Assembly (NCBI GenBank): GCA_002329155.1
Contig: DCXY01000015.1
Coordinates: forward strand, 5,232 to 69,231
Length of the DNA stretch: 64,000 bases
Direction of reading: 5' to 3'
DNA from: Stenotrophomonas sp. UBA2124
Lineage (GTDB): Bacteria > Pseudomonadota > Gammaproteobacteria > Xanthomonadales > Xanthomonadaceae
Below are positions 34,115 through 42,135 of the stretch, piece after piece. A program made the position numbers and the translations under genes. The notes under the pieces were generated by a model. The model did no database searches. It was not told where the DNA came from and saw nothing but the letters and a program-made list of their open reading frames with translations. The stretch's first letter is position 1; the number at the start of each line of letters is the position of its first letter.

Positions 34115-34179
34115 TTGCAGGCGGCTGCGGGGTGCTGGCGGCGTGTTCTAATCGCGCTCTTGTCGAAGGAACCACAGCC

Positions 34180-35391
34180 TTGGCCCTGACCCCATTCCAG
34201 CCCACCGCCGCGAACGAGCGCATCGCCACCTTGGACATCCTGCGCGGGCTGGCGCTGCTGGGCATCCTGTTGATGAACATGGAAGCCTTCGTCGGCCCGC
34301 TGGACCTGTCCTTCACCGGCATCGACCCGCATTGGCAGGGCGTGGACCGTTGGGCCGATGCCTTCGTCTACATCTTCGTGCAGGGCAAGTTCTTCACCCT
34401 GTTCTCGCTGCTGTTCGGGGCGGGTTTCGCGGTGATGGCGCAGCGTGCCGAGGCGGCGGGGCGTGACTTCACCCGTTTCTACCTGCGCCGCAGCCTGGGC
34501 CTGCTGGGCATCGGGTTGGTGCACGCATTGTTGGTGTGGTCGGGCGACATTCTGGTGGCCTATGCGCTGCTTTCCTTCGCCTTGCTGGCCTTCCGGGAGG
34601 CACCGTGCAGCTGGTTGCCGGCCTTGGGCGTGGCCAGCTATCTGGCGGCCGCCTGCCTGATGCTGTTGCTGGGTGCGCTGGTGGCACTGCTGCCGGCTGA
34701 TGATGCGGGCACATCAGGTGCAAAGGCCGCGCAGGCGGCGATTGAGGCGCAACGACTGGCCTATGCGCAGGGCAGCTATCTGCAGGCGGTAGCCCAGCGG
34801 ATGCGGGAATTCGGCACGGCATTGGGCGGGCTGATCGTGGTTGGTCCGCAGATCCTGGGCATGTTCCTGATCGGTGCATGGTTCATCCGCAGCGGCGCCA
34901 TCGCGCAACCCGCGACGTACCCGCGGTTGTTCACGCGGTTGCGCTGGCTGACACTGCCGGGGGGCTTGTCGGTGATGCTGCTCAGCGTCTGGCTACAGCC
35001 CTATTCGGCGCCGGGTCGCTTCGATCTGCGCTCGGCCAGTGCCTTCGCACTGGCGGCGGTAGCAGGGTTGTTGATGTGCCTGGGCTATCTGGCATGGGGC
35101 GTGCGCTGGAGCAGCGCGCTGCGCTGGTTGGCACCTGCGGGGCGCATGGCGCTGACCAACTATCTGGCGCAGTCGGTGATCTGCACGTTGGTGTTCTATG
35201 GCTATGGATTGGGTTGGTTCGGGCAGATGGGTCGTGCCTGGCAGCTGCTGTTCGCGCTGGTGCTCTTCCTGTTGCAGGTGGTTGTCAGCCGCTGGTGGCT
35301 GGCGCGTTTCCGTTTCGGGCCGATGGAATGGGTGTGGCGCGCCATCACTTATTCGCAGCGGCCACCGATGCGACTGGTGCGACAGGGCTGA
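34180..35391 (+). CDS. DUF418 multi-pass membrane protein
   Basis: A 403-residue inner-membrane protein of the DUF418/YeiB type. The conserved N-terminal ERIATLDILRGLALLGILLMNM is present, with about ten hydrophobic helices and the C-terminal GRMALTNYLAQS and GPMEWVWR blocks. The start is uncertain. TTG at 34180 with AAGGA nine bases upstream fits the family's beginning; a GTG at 34132 would add 16 residues that read poorly. The function is unknown. Confidence 0.85.
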   Translation: MALTPFQPTAANERIATLDILRGLALLGILLMNMEAFVGPLDLSFTGIDPHWQGVDRWADAFVYIFVQGKFFTLFSLLFGAGFAVMAQRAEAAGRDFTRFYLRRSLGLLGIGLVHALLVWSGDILVAYALLSFALLAFREAPCSWLPALGVASYLAAACLMLLLGALVALLPADDAGTSGAKAAQAAIEAQRLAYAQGSYLQAVAQRMREFGTALGGLIVVGPQILGMFLIGAWFIRSGAIAQPATYPRLFTRLRWLTLPGGLSVMLLSVWLQPYSAPGRFDLRSASAFALAAVAGLLMCLGYLAWGVRWSSALRWLAPAGRMALTNYLAQSVICTLVFYGYGLGWFGQMGRAWQLLFALVLFLLQVVVSRWWLARFRFGPMEWVWRAITYSQRPPMRLVRQG

Positions 35392-35490
35392 GGCCGGCTG
35401 CAGGGATGCGCCGGCGCTTGGCGCTCACTCTGGTTTGCAGGTGGCCGTGGCATGCTCGTCATCCGTAGCAACAGTGGGAGCGGACACTAC

Positions 35491-35562
35491 ATGGCCGATC
35501 TGAACACACCGAAGGCAACTGCCTTCGACCTTTCTCCTTCGCACACGGAGCTTCACCCATGA
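35491..35562 (+). CDS. 23-codon upstream ORF overlapping gor
   Basis: An ATG at 35491 with GGGAG 11 nt upstream opens a reading frame of 23 residues (MADLNTPKATAFDLSPSHTE...). Its TGA overlaps the gor ATG as ATGA. The sequence contains a small dyad (GAAGGCA/TGCCTTC). It could be a regulatory leader peptide coupling translation to gor, or chance. No transcription or ribosome data are available. Confidence 0.4.
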   Translation: MADLNTPKATAFDLSPSHTELHP

Positions 35563-36911
35563 GTGCTGACAGCTACGATGTGGTGGTGCTGGGCGGCGGC
35601 TCCGGTGGACTTGCCGCGGCATTCCGCGCGGCCGGCCACGGCGCCAGGGTGGCGATGCTGGAACCGGCGCCGCTGGGCGGCACCTGTGTCAATGTCGGCT
35701 GCGTGCCGAAGAAGGCGATGTGGCTGGCGGCCGATCTTGCCGAGCGCATCCATCTGGCCCGTGAGCTGGGCTTTGATGTGCCGGATGAGCCAAATCTGGA
35801 CTGGAGTCGTTTGATCGCACGCCGCCAGCGTTATATCGCCAACATCCACACCAGTTACCAGAAGCGGCTGGACGAAACCGGCGTGGCCCGCATCAGCCGC
35901 CGGGGGCGCCTGCATGACGCGCAGACGGTGGAGTGCGAGGACGGCACGCTGTTGCGCGCCAGGCACATCGTCATCGCCACCGGCGCGCATCCGTTGAAGC
36001 CTGAGTTTCCCGGCGCGGAACTGGGTGGTGTCTCCGACGATTTCTTCGCGTTGAAGGAGCGGCCGGAGCGCGTCGCACTGATTGGCGGTGGCTATATCGC
36101 GGTGGAACTGGCCGGCGTGCTGCGCGCGCTGGGAAGCAAGGTGGCGCTGCTGGTGCGTGGCCAACGCCTGCTGCCCCAGTTTGATGCCGAGCTGTCCGAT
36201 CATCTGGCCGAGAACCTGCGGTTGCAGGGTGTGGAACTGCATTTTGGTTGTGAGGTGCAGGCGCTGCAGCGGCAGCATGGCCGCATCCACGCCACGCTGC
36301 GCAATGGGCCGGAGCATGCACTGTTCGATACGGTGCTGTTCGCCACCGGGCGTGCGCCCAATACCAAGGGGCTGGGTCTGGAAAAGGCAGGCGTGAAGCT
36401 CGACGACAAGGGCGCGATCGTCGTTGATGATTTCCAGAACACAGCCGTGGATGGCGTGTACGCGGTGGGTGACGTGACCGGGCATGTAACGCTGACGCCG
36501 GTGGCCATTGCTGCGGCCCGCCGCCTGATGGACCGCCTGCTGGGCGGACAGCCGGAGGCGCGGCTGGACTACGACAACGTACCCAGTGTGGTTTTCGCGC
36601 ATCCGCCGCTTGGCACCGTGGGTTTGAGTGAGCAGGAGGCACGCGAACGCTTCGATAGGGTCACCACCTACCACAGCCGTTTCCGCCCGATGCTGCAGGC
36701 ATTGGGGGATGGACAGGTGCGCACTGTCTTCAAGATGGTCTGCGCAGGTGAGGACGAGCAGGTGGTGGGTATCCACCTGCTGGGTGAAAGCGCCGATGAA
36801 ATCCTGCAGGGCTTCGCCGTCGCGGTGAAGGCCGGCGTGACGCGCAGGCAGATGGAAGACACGGTAGCCATTCACCCCACTTCGGCGGAAGAAGTGGTGT
36901 TGATGAAGTGA
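35559..36911 (+). CDS. gor: glutathione-disulfide reductase
   Basis: A 450-residue flavoprotein. The FAD-binding GGGSGG is at about residues 12-17. The redox-active disulfide is Cys43/Cys48 in GGTCVNVGCVPKK, and the NADPH site is GGGYIAVELAG (from about 176). VYAVGDVTG and HPTSAEE, with the active-site His, lie towards the C-terminus. LLVRGQRLLPQFD keeps two arginines that contact the NADPH phosphate. It reduces GSSG to GSH in the cytoplasm. ACGGAG precedes the ATG by 8 nt. Confidence 0.95.
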   Translation: MSADSYDVVVLGGGSGGLAAAFRAAGHGARVAMLEPAPLGGTCVNVGCVPKKAMWLAADLAERIHLARELGFDVPDEPNLDWSRLIARRQRYIANIHTSYQKRLDETGVARISRRGRLHDAQTVECEDGTLLRARHIVIATGAHPLKPEFPGAELGGVSDDFFALKERPERVALIGGGYIAVELAGVLRALGSKVALLVRGQRLLPQFDAELSDHLAENLRLQGVELHFGCEVQALQRQHGRIHATLRNGPEHALFDTVLFATGRAPNTKGLGLEKAGVKLDDKGAIVVDDFQNTAVDGVYAVGDVTGHVTLTPVAIAAARRLMDRLLGGQPEARLDYDNVPSVVFAHPPLGTVGLSEQEARERFDRVTTYHSRFRPMLQALGDGQVRTVFKMVCAGEDEQVVGIHLLGESADEILQGFAVAVKAGVTRRQMEDTVAIHPTSAEEVVLMK

Positions 36912-36924
36912 GTGGGGAAACTCC

Positions 36925-37632
36925 CTCCCTTGCGCATAGCGCAGGGGAGGGCTGGGGAGGGGTAGGCCTTTTGCTTTGGGCTGGACGCCAGGCACAACCA
37001 GCGAAGGGCAGAAGCACCCCTCCTAAATCCTCCCCTGTGCTACGCACAAGGGAGGACGTGGGTTCGCGCGCGGTGCAGGATACTCGCGGAATGCCGCTCT
37101 GCCCCCTCCCTTGCGCATAGCGCAGGGGAGGGCTGGGGAGGGTAGGCCTTTTGCTCTGGGCTGGACCCCAAGCGTAACCAGCGAAAGGCAACAGCATCCC
37201 TCCTCAATCCTCCCCTGTGCTACGCACAAGGGAGGAGGTGGGTTCGCGCGCGGTGCAGGATAGTCGCGCAATGCCGCTCTGCTCCCTCCCTTGCGCGCAG
37301 CGCAGGGGAGGGCTGGGGAGGGGTAGGCCTTTTGCTCTGGGCTGGAGATGCCAGGCGTAACCAGCGAAAGGCAACGGCACCCCTCCTCAATCCTCCCCTG
37401 TGCTTTGCACAAGGGAGGAGGTGGGTTCGCGCGCGGTGCAGGATAGTCGCGCAATGCCAGCTCTGCTCCCTCCCTCCCTTGCGCGCAGCGCAGGGGAGGG
37501 CTGGGGAGGGGTAGGCCTTTTGCTCTGGGCTGGAGATGCCAGACACAACCAGCGAAGGGCAACAGCACCCCTCCTCAATCCTCCCCTGTGCTGCGCACAA
37601 GGAGGAGGTGGCTCCGCCACCACACCTGTAAT
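36925..37632. repeat. array of four tandem palindromic units (about 180-188 bp)
   Basis: Near-identical units begin at 36925, 37106, 37286 and 37474; the last is shortened. Each has a left arm (CTCCCTTGCGC...GCGCAGGGGAGGG) and an inverted right arm (CCTCCCCTGTGC...GCACAAGGGAGG), so a unit can fold into one long hairpin or two small ones. The centre carries TAGGCCTTTTGCTCTGGGC. Units differ by scattered substitutions and short indels. They encode nothing plausible. The array fills the whole space between gor and the EamA transporter gene and may include the gor terminator. Confidence 0.9.
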
Positions 37633-37699
37633 CCTCGCTTCCGCAGCACTATCACCCGGATAATGCCCGGCTCTTCTCCCGCTGGAACACCGCACCACC

Positions 37700-38653
37700 G
37701 TGAGTGCTTCACCCCCACATGAGGCAGCCAAGGTCGCCTCCTCGCTGCCCACCAGTTCGCGTCGTCTGCTGCTCAATGGGCTGCTGCTGGCCGGTATCGG
37801 TGCGATCGCAGCCTCGGGCAAGGCGGTGCTGGTCAAGCTGGCCTACCGGCACGGTGCCGATGCCACCGGGCTGCTCGCGCTGCGCATGCTGATCGCCTTT
37901 CCCTTCTTCATCGCAATGGGTATGTGGGCGGCACGTCGCGCGCAACCACTTTCGCGCGCAGACAAATGGGGCGTGCTGCTGTTGGGCTTCAGCGGCTACT
38001 ACCTGTCCAGCTATCTGGATTTCCTGGGCCTGCAGTACATCAGCGCCACGCTTGAGCGCCTGATCCTCTATCTCAGCCCGACACTGGTGGTGCTGATCGC
38101 CTTGGTAGTGCTGAAACAGAAGCCCACGCGCATGCAGGTGGCGGCGCTGCTGGTGAGTTATCTGGGCGTGCTGCTGGCCTTCGGCCACGATATCCAGCTC
38201 GATGGCCAGCGCACGGTGATAGGTTCGGCGCTGGTGTTCGGTGGCGCGTTGAGCTACGCGGTCTATCTGTTCGGCAGTGGCCAGGCGGTGCTGCGCATCG
38301 GCGCGGTGCGGCTCACCGCCTACGCCAGCATGGTGGCCTGCGTGCTGTGCATTGGCCAGTACCTGCTGTTGCAGCCGGTCTCCGCGCTGTGGAGCTACGC
38401 GCCACCGGTGTACTGGCTGTCGCTGGTCAACGGCACGCTGTGCACGGTGTTGCCGGTGCTGGCGATCATGGTGGGGGTCAAGCGCATCGGCTCGTCGCTG
38501 GCGGCGCAGGTGAGTATGCTGGGGCCGGTCTCCACTATCGTGCTCAGCGTATGGCTGCTCGACGAACCCATGGGCCTGTGGCAGGGCATCGGAACGGTGC
38601 TGGTGCTGGCAGGCGTGCTGCTGGTCGGCAGCGGTCTGGCGAAGAAGCACTGA
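37700..38653 (+). CDS. EamA-family (DMT) transporter
   Basis: A 317-residue inner-membrane protein with about ten hydrophobic helices in two EamA halves. The motifs are GLLALRMLIAFPFF, FLGLQYISATLERLILYLSP and, in the second half, VGVKRIGSSLAAQVSMLGPVSTI. DMT family members export amino acids or other metabolites; no substrate is inferable. The start is GTG at 37700. Its TGA overlaps the next reading frame. Confidence 0.88.
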   Translation: MSASPPHEAAKVASSLPTSSRRLLLNGLLLAGIGAIAASGKAVLVKLAYRHGADATGLLALRMLIAFPFFIAMGMWAARRAQPLSRADKWGVLLLGFSGYYLSSYLDFLGLQYISATLERLILYLSPTLVVLIALVVLKQKPTRMQVAALLVSYLGVLLAFGHDIQLDGQRTVIGSALVFGGALSYAVYLFGSGQAVLRIGAVRLTAYASMVACVLCIGQYLLLQPVSALWSYAPPVYWLSLVNGTLCTVLPVLAIMVGVKRIGSSLAAQVSMLGPVSTIVLSVWLLDEPMGLWQGIGTVLVLAGVLLVGSGLAKKH

Positions 38654-38994
38654 GCCAGACGCCCGCCACCGGGGCAGGGCACGCCCGCATTCTCGAAGTG
38701 ATCCGCGCCATTCCGCGTGGACAGGTGATGGGCTATGGCGAAGTGGCTGCCAAAGCAGGCCTGCCCGGGCGCGCGCGCCTGGTGGCCCGCCTGCTGGGCA
38801 GCAACGACGACCCGGAGCTGCCCTGGCACCGGGTGCTGCGCTCGGATGGGAGCATCGCCATGCCGGAGGGCTCCAGCGGCTGGCGCGAGCAGAGCCAGCG
38901 GCTTCGGGCCGAGGGTGTGGCGGTGGAGAACGGGCGGGTGAAGCGCAGCAAACCGCCACGTACGATGGACGAGGCCATCTGGGGGCCGGGCTGA
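38650..38994 (+). CDS. alkyltransferase-like protein (ATL)
   Basis: A protein of about 114 residues from the MGMT DNA-binding-domain family: ILEVIRAIPRGQVMGYGEVAA, GLPGRARLVARLL and the active-site segment PWHRVLRSDG. Trp (about residue 59) replaces the alkyl-acceptor Cys of PCHRV, the hallmark of ATL proteins. ATLs bind O6-alkylguanine, flip it out and hand the lesion to nucleotide-excision repair. No ATG or GTG lies at the expected start. The best candidate is a CTG at 38650 overlapping the transporter stop (CTGA); a GTG at 38699 would remove the first 16 residues. Confidence 0.85.
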   Translation: MSQTPATGAGHARILEVIRAIPRGQVMGYGEVAAKAGLPGRARLVARLLGSNDDPELPWHRVLRSDGSIAMPEGSSGWREQSQRLRAEGVAVENGRVKRSKPPRTMDEAIWGPG

Positions 38995-39036
38995 GCGCTG
39001 CGGCTATCATGGGCGGCAGTTCCCCCGGATGCCACC

Positions 39037-39684
39037 ATGTTTTCTCGTCTGCCAAAAATCACCAAGACGCTGCTGATCGCAAACGTTGCCCTGTTCCTGT
39101 TGCAGCAACTGCCGCAGACCGCAGGCGTGTTCACCCAGCTGATGCTGTGGCCGCTGGGCTCGCAGGATGTGTTCATGGATTCGCCGGGGTTCGCGCCGTG
39201 GCAGCTGCTGAGCTACAGCTTCCTGCATGGCAGCTTTGGCCATCTGTTCTTCAACATGCTGGCGCTCTTCATGTTTGGTGGGCCGCTGGAGATGACCTGG
39301 GGCGAGAAGCGCTTCCTGACCTATTACCTGGTCTGTGTGGTCGGTGCCGGCCTGTGCCAGCTGCTGGTCGCGGCGCTGGCAGGTGAATTCAATCCGGTGC
39401 TGGGTGCTTCGGGTGGCGTGTTCGGCCTGCTGCTGGCCTTCGGCATGCTGTTTCCGAACCAGCGCGTGATGCTGCTGTTTCCGCCGATTCCAATGAAGGC
39501 GCGCACCTTCGTCATCGTGTTCGGCGCGATTGAATTGCTGCTGGGCTTCACCGGTTGGCAGCCGGGTGTGGCGCACTTCGCGCACCTTGGCGGCATGTTG
39601 TTCGGTTGGCTGCTGATCCGCTACTGGCGCGGGCAGCCGCCGTTCAACAAGCGCGGCCCGAACCATCTGCGGCGGGTGAAGTAG
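39037..39684 (+). CDS. rhomboid intramembrane serine protease
   Basis: A 215-residue protein of six hydrophobic segments. The conserved HGSFGHLFFNM supplies the oxyanion-region Asn73. GASGG holds the nucleophile Ser125, and AHFAHLGGM holds the catalytic His183. It cleaves membrane proteins within or near the bilayer. The length is typical of compact bacterial rhomboids. A second, larger rhomboid-family gene is at 60.4 kb. Confidence 0.93.
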   Translation: MFSRLPKITKTLLIANVALFLLQQLPQTAGVFTQLMLWPLGSQDVFMDSPGFAPWQLLSYSFLHGSFGHLFFNMLALFMFGGPLEMTWGEKRFLTYYLVCVVGAGLCQLLVAALAGEFNPVLGASGGVFGLLLAFGMLFPNQRVMLLFPPIPMKARTFVIVFGAIELLLGFTGWQPGVAHFAHLGGMLFGWLLIRYWRGQPPFNKRGPNHLRRVK

Positions 39685-39704
39685 GCCACGGCGGATTCGC
39701 ATCT

Positions 39705-39779
39705 GTAGCCCGGGTAAGCGCAGCGCACCCGGGAGTTTTTCGCGAAAGACCCCGGGTGCGCTGCGCTTACCCGGGCTAC
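39705..39779. repeat. paired GTAG-type REP elements
   Basis: GTAGCCCGGGTAAGCGCAGC begins at 39705. Its inverted copy, ending GCTTACCCGGGCTAC at 39779, closes a 75-bp element able to fold into one large stem. The loop is TTTTTCGCGAAAGA. The sequence is nearly the same as the REPs at 6.4 and 42.0 kb. Confidence 0.88.
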
Positions 39780-39786
39780 GGGTAAA

Positions 39787-39813
39787 GAAAAAGGCGCCTT
39801 TCGGCGCCTTTTC
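39787..39813 (-). terminator. terminator of the M13 peptidase-like gene
   Basis: GAAAAAGGCGCC and GGCGCCTTTTC pair perfectly around TTTC. On the minus strand the stem is followed by TTTTTCTTT, 20 nt past the stop codon. Confidence 0.88.
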
Positions 39814-39833
39814 CGTGTTTCATCGAGCCGGCA

Positions 39834-41846
39834 TCAACGCCAGATCTTGATCTGCTCGGCTTCGGTGCGCTGCATCGGCTGGCCCGGCTTGCAGCTGTAG
39901 GCTTCGCCGAAGGCCGGCAGATTGGCCAACGGGGCGTTGGTGCGCCAGCGGCCCGGTGCGCGGACATCGGCGGCCAGGCGCTGTACCGCTTCGTTCGGCG
40001 ACAGCTGCTGCGGCCACAGGCCGGCCCAGCCCTTGAAGAAGGCCTGCTTGTCGGCCGGGGTGGCATTGGCCTGGTTGGTGTTGAAGGCCTCCCACGCGAT
40101 TTCCACGGCGGAGATGTCGGCCATGTTTTCGTCGCGGGTGAGCTGGCCGTTGACCTTGGCATCCTTCACGCCCGGGAAGGCGTAGCCGGCGTACTGGCTG
40201 GCGACGCGATCGCCGAGCAGGGTCCACGCGCTCTTGTCGGCTGGCGACCACCAGCTGCGCAGTTCACCCTTGGCGTCGATCATCGCGCCCTTGATGTCGA
40301 TGGCACGGCTCACTTCATGCGCGACCAGACCACCGAAGGCACCGAACTTTTCGGCGTTGCTGGCAGTGGAGGCAAAAATCGGCCCCTGCAGCGCGGCGGC
40401 GGTGACGATAAGGCGGTTCTGCGCGATGTCGTAGCTGATGGCCGGCTGCTGCGGCAGCACGTCCCAGCGGCGGTCGGCATTGCCCTTGCCGATGCGCTTC
40501 ATTTCCTGGGTATGGCGCCAGGTGGAGGCGATGAGCATGTTGCCGCCAAAGCTGCCACGGCCCATCGGTTGCACGGTGTAGTCCAGATCGCGCAGCGGGG
40601 TGCCGATTTCGATCTTCATCGCACCCAGCTTTTCCTCGGCTTCGGTCTTGGCCTCCGGGCTCAGCCAGGTGCTGCGCTTGACTGCGGCAATCTGCGTTTC
40701 ACGCACCTGGTCCACCATCACCGCCGCCTGGCGGCGCACGTCGCGGCTCAGGTAGGTGTTGGCGTATTCGTGGCCGAGCATCGGACCGGCGGCGACGTTG
40801 ATGGCATCCAGCACCGCATCGGCGCGGGTGGGGGCCATCACCTGGCCACGCAGCAGGCGGCCACGGAACTCGAATTCGGCATCGCGGTAGGCCTTGGACA
40901 GATACGGCGCCATGGAATCACCCACGCGCCAGCGCAGGTAGGCCTTCCACTGGTTGGCCGGCAAGCGGCCGACCATGGCGTTGATCTGCTGGAACAGCGC
41001 CGGATCGGCCAGCGAGACCAGATCGTCCTTCACGCCCTGCGCCTTCAGGAAGGCATCCAGTTGCAGGTTGCGGTAACGGCTGTTGAGGTCCTTGGTGGCG
41101 ACCGGCGCGTAGTTGTTGAACGGGTTGTTGATGTTGGCCACCGACTGCGCACTGCGCGCCAGTTCGGTTTCCAGCTGGATGACCAGCGCCGACTCTGCAT
41201 CCAGCTGGGCAGCCGGGGTGCCGGTGAGGGCCAGAATCTGCTTCACATAGGCGCGGTAGCGGCCCATCAGCGCGACAGTGTCGGCGTCGGTACGGGTGTA
41301 GAAGGCCGGATCGGGCAGGCCGGTGCCGCCCTGCATGAAGTAGCCGATGTGGCGGTCCAGCGCCTTCAGGTCCACGTCCGGGGCGAAGTTGAAGGCCACC
41401 GGGATGCCCACCTGGTGCAGGGCGGCGATCGAGGCCGGGATGTCCTTGGCCTTCTTGATCGCGTTGATGCGGGTGAGCAGCGGGGCGATCGGCTTGGAAC
41501 CATCGGCTTCCACGGCCGCTTCATCCAGACCACTGGCCCAGAAGTCGCCCAGCAGCTTCTGCACGTTGCCCTGCGGGCTGTTCATGGCGCGGTCCAGCAG
41601 CTGGCGCTGCTGGTTGCGGGTGTTGTCGGCCAGCTGGCCCAGCGCGGTGGTGGCGCCGGTCTGCGGCACCGGGTTGGCCTTGAGCCAGTCGGCGTTGCTG
41701 AGCTCGTAGAAATCGGTACATGCGGCGCTTACTGCCGGTGCCCGCGCCGGCGCCTTCTTCTTGCGGGCGGCATCAGCATCCGTGGAGGACAGGACGGCAA
41801 CCAGGCTCAGAGCCAGGGCGAGGGTAAGCGGGCGAACGGTTGGCAT
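39834..41846 (-). CDS. M13 peptidase homologue with degenerate active site
   Basis: A 670-residue exported protein (signal peptide about 1-26, start ATG 41846) with M13/neprilysin architecture from CTDFYELSNADWL through the C-terminal CKPGQPM...KIW. The zinc motif reads HEVSR (residues 510-514; codon CGT at 40305-40307) instead of HExxH, so one zinc ligand is arginine. ENMAD keeps the third ligand. The substrate-binding NAxY motif is replaced by ISYD, and the late HAP motif reads RAP. The neighbouring paralogue keeps all of these. It is probably a proteolytically inactive pseudoenzyme, yet the reading frame is intact over its whole length. Confidence 0.88.
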   Translation of the reverse strand: MPTVRPLTLALALSLVAVLSSTDADAARKKKAPARAPAVSAACTDFYELSNADWLKANPVPQTGATTALGQLADNTRNQQRQLLDRAMNSPQGNVQKLLGDFWASGLDEAAVEADGSKPIAPLLTRINAIKKAKDIPASIAALHQVGIPVAFNFAPDVDLKALDRHIGYFMQGGTGLPDPAFYTRTDADTVALMGRYRAYVKQILALTGTPAAQLDAESALVIQLETELARSAQSVANINNPFNNYAPVATKDLNSRYRNLQLDAFLKAQGVKDDLVSLADPALFQQINAMVGRLPANQWKAYLRWRVGDSMAPYLSKAYRDAEFEFRGRLLRGQVMAPTRADAVLDAINVAAGPMLGHEYANTYLSRDVRRQAAVMVDQVRETQIAAVKRSTWLSPEAKTEAEEKLGAMKIEIGTPLRDLDYTVQPMGRGSFGGNMLIASTWRHTQEMKRIGKGNADRRWDVLPQQPAISYDIAQNRLIVTAAALQGPIFASTASNAEKFGAFGGLVAHEVSRAIDIKGAMIDAKGELRSWWSPADKSAWTLLGDRVASQYAGYAFPGVKDAKVNGQLTRDENMADISAVEIAWEAFNTNQANATPADKQAFFKGWAGLWPQQLSPNEAVQRLAADVRAPGRWRTNAPLANLPAFGEAYSCKPGQPMQRTEAEQIKIWR

Positions 41847-42025
41847 GTAGGTGCGTATCCACGAAAGGACAAAGTGCGCGGAGTTTAGCAAGCCAGCCCG
41901 GTGGAGTGCGTCGAAAGTGCCTGGATGTGAAGGCGGGTGTGAAAGACGGCGCGATTCCGTGGTTGGCGTAGGCGCACGCGTAGGGAAATGGGGTGTGCAA
42001 GACTTTCAATTGATCACGCCGACAG

Positions 42026-42055
42026 CCCCGGGTGCGCTTCGCTTACCCGGGCTAC
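42026..42055. repeat. single GTAG-type REP
   Basis: CCCCGGGTGCGCTTCGCTTA followed by CCCGGGCTAC is one arm of the element seen paired at 39.7 kb. It folds on itself (CCCGGGT/ACCCGGG) and lies between the two M13 genes. Confidence 0.8.
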
Positions 42056-42084
42056 ACGGCAGCTGCGCCGGAGGCCGGAAACAC

Positions 42085-42109
42085 GAAGGCCCGGCAGTGC
42101 CGGGCCTTC
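42085..42109 (-). terminator. terminator-like hairpin after the M13 peptidase gene
   Basis: GAAGGCCCGGCA (42085-42096) and TGCCGGGCCTTC (42098-42109) form a 12-bp stem 26 nt after the stop codon. Only a weak T stretch follows on the minus strand. Confidence 0.7.
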
Positions 42110-42135
42110 GCAGGTAGCCACCTTTCAGCCGGTGA

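Noticed and set aside
36925..37632. Possible CRISPR array
   Set aside because: The repeating unit is 180-188 bp with no unique spacers and the units are similar over their full length. No cas gene is present.
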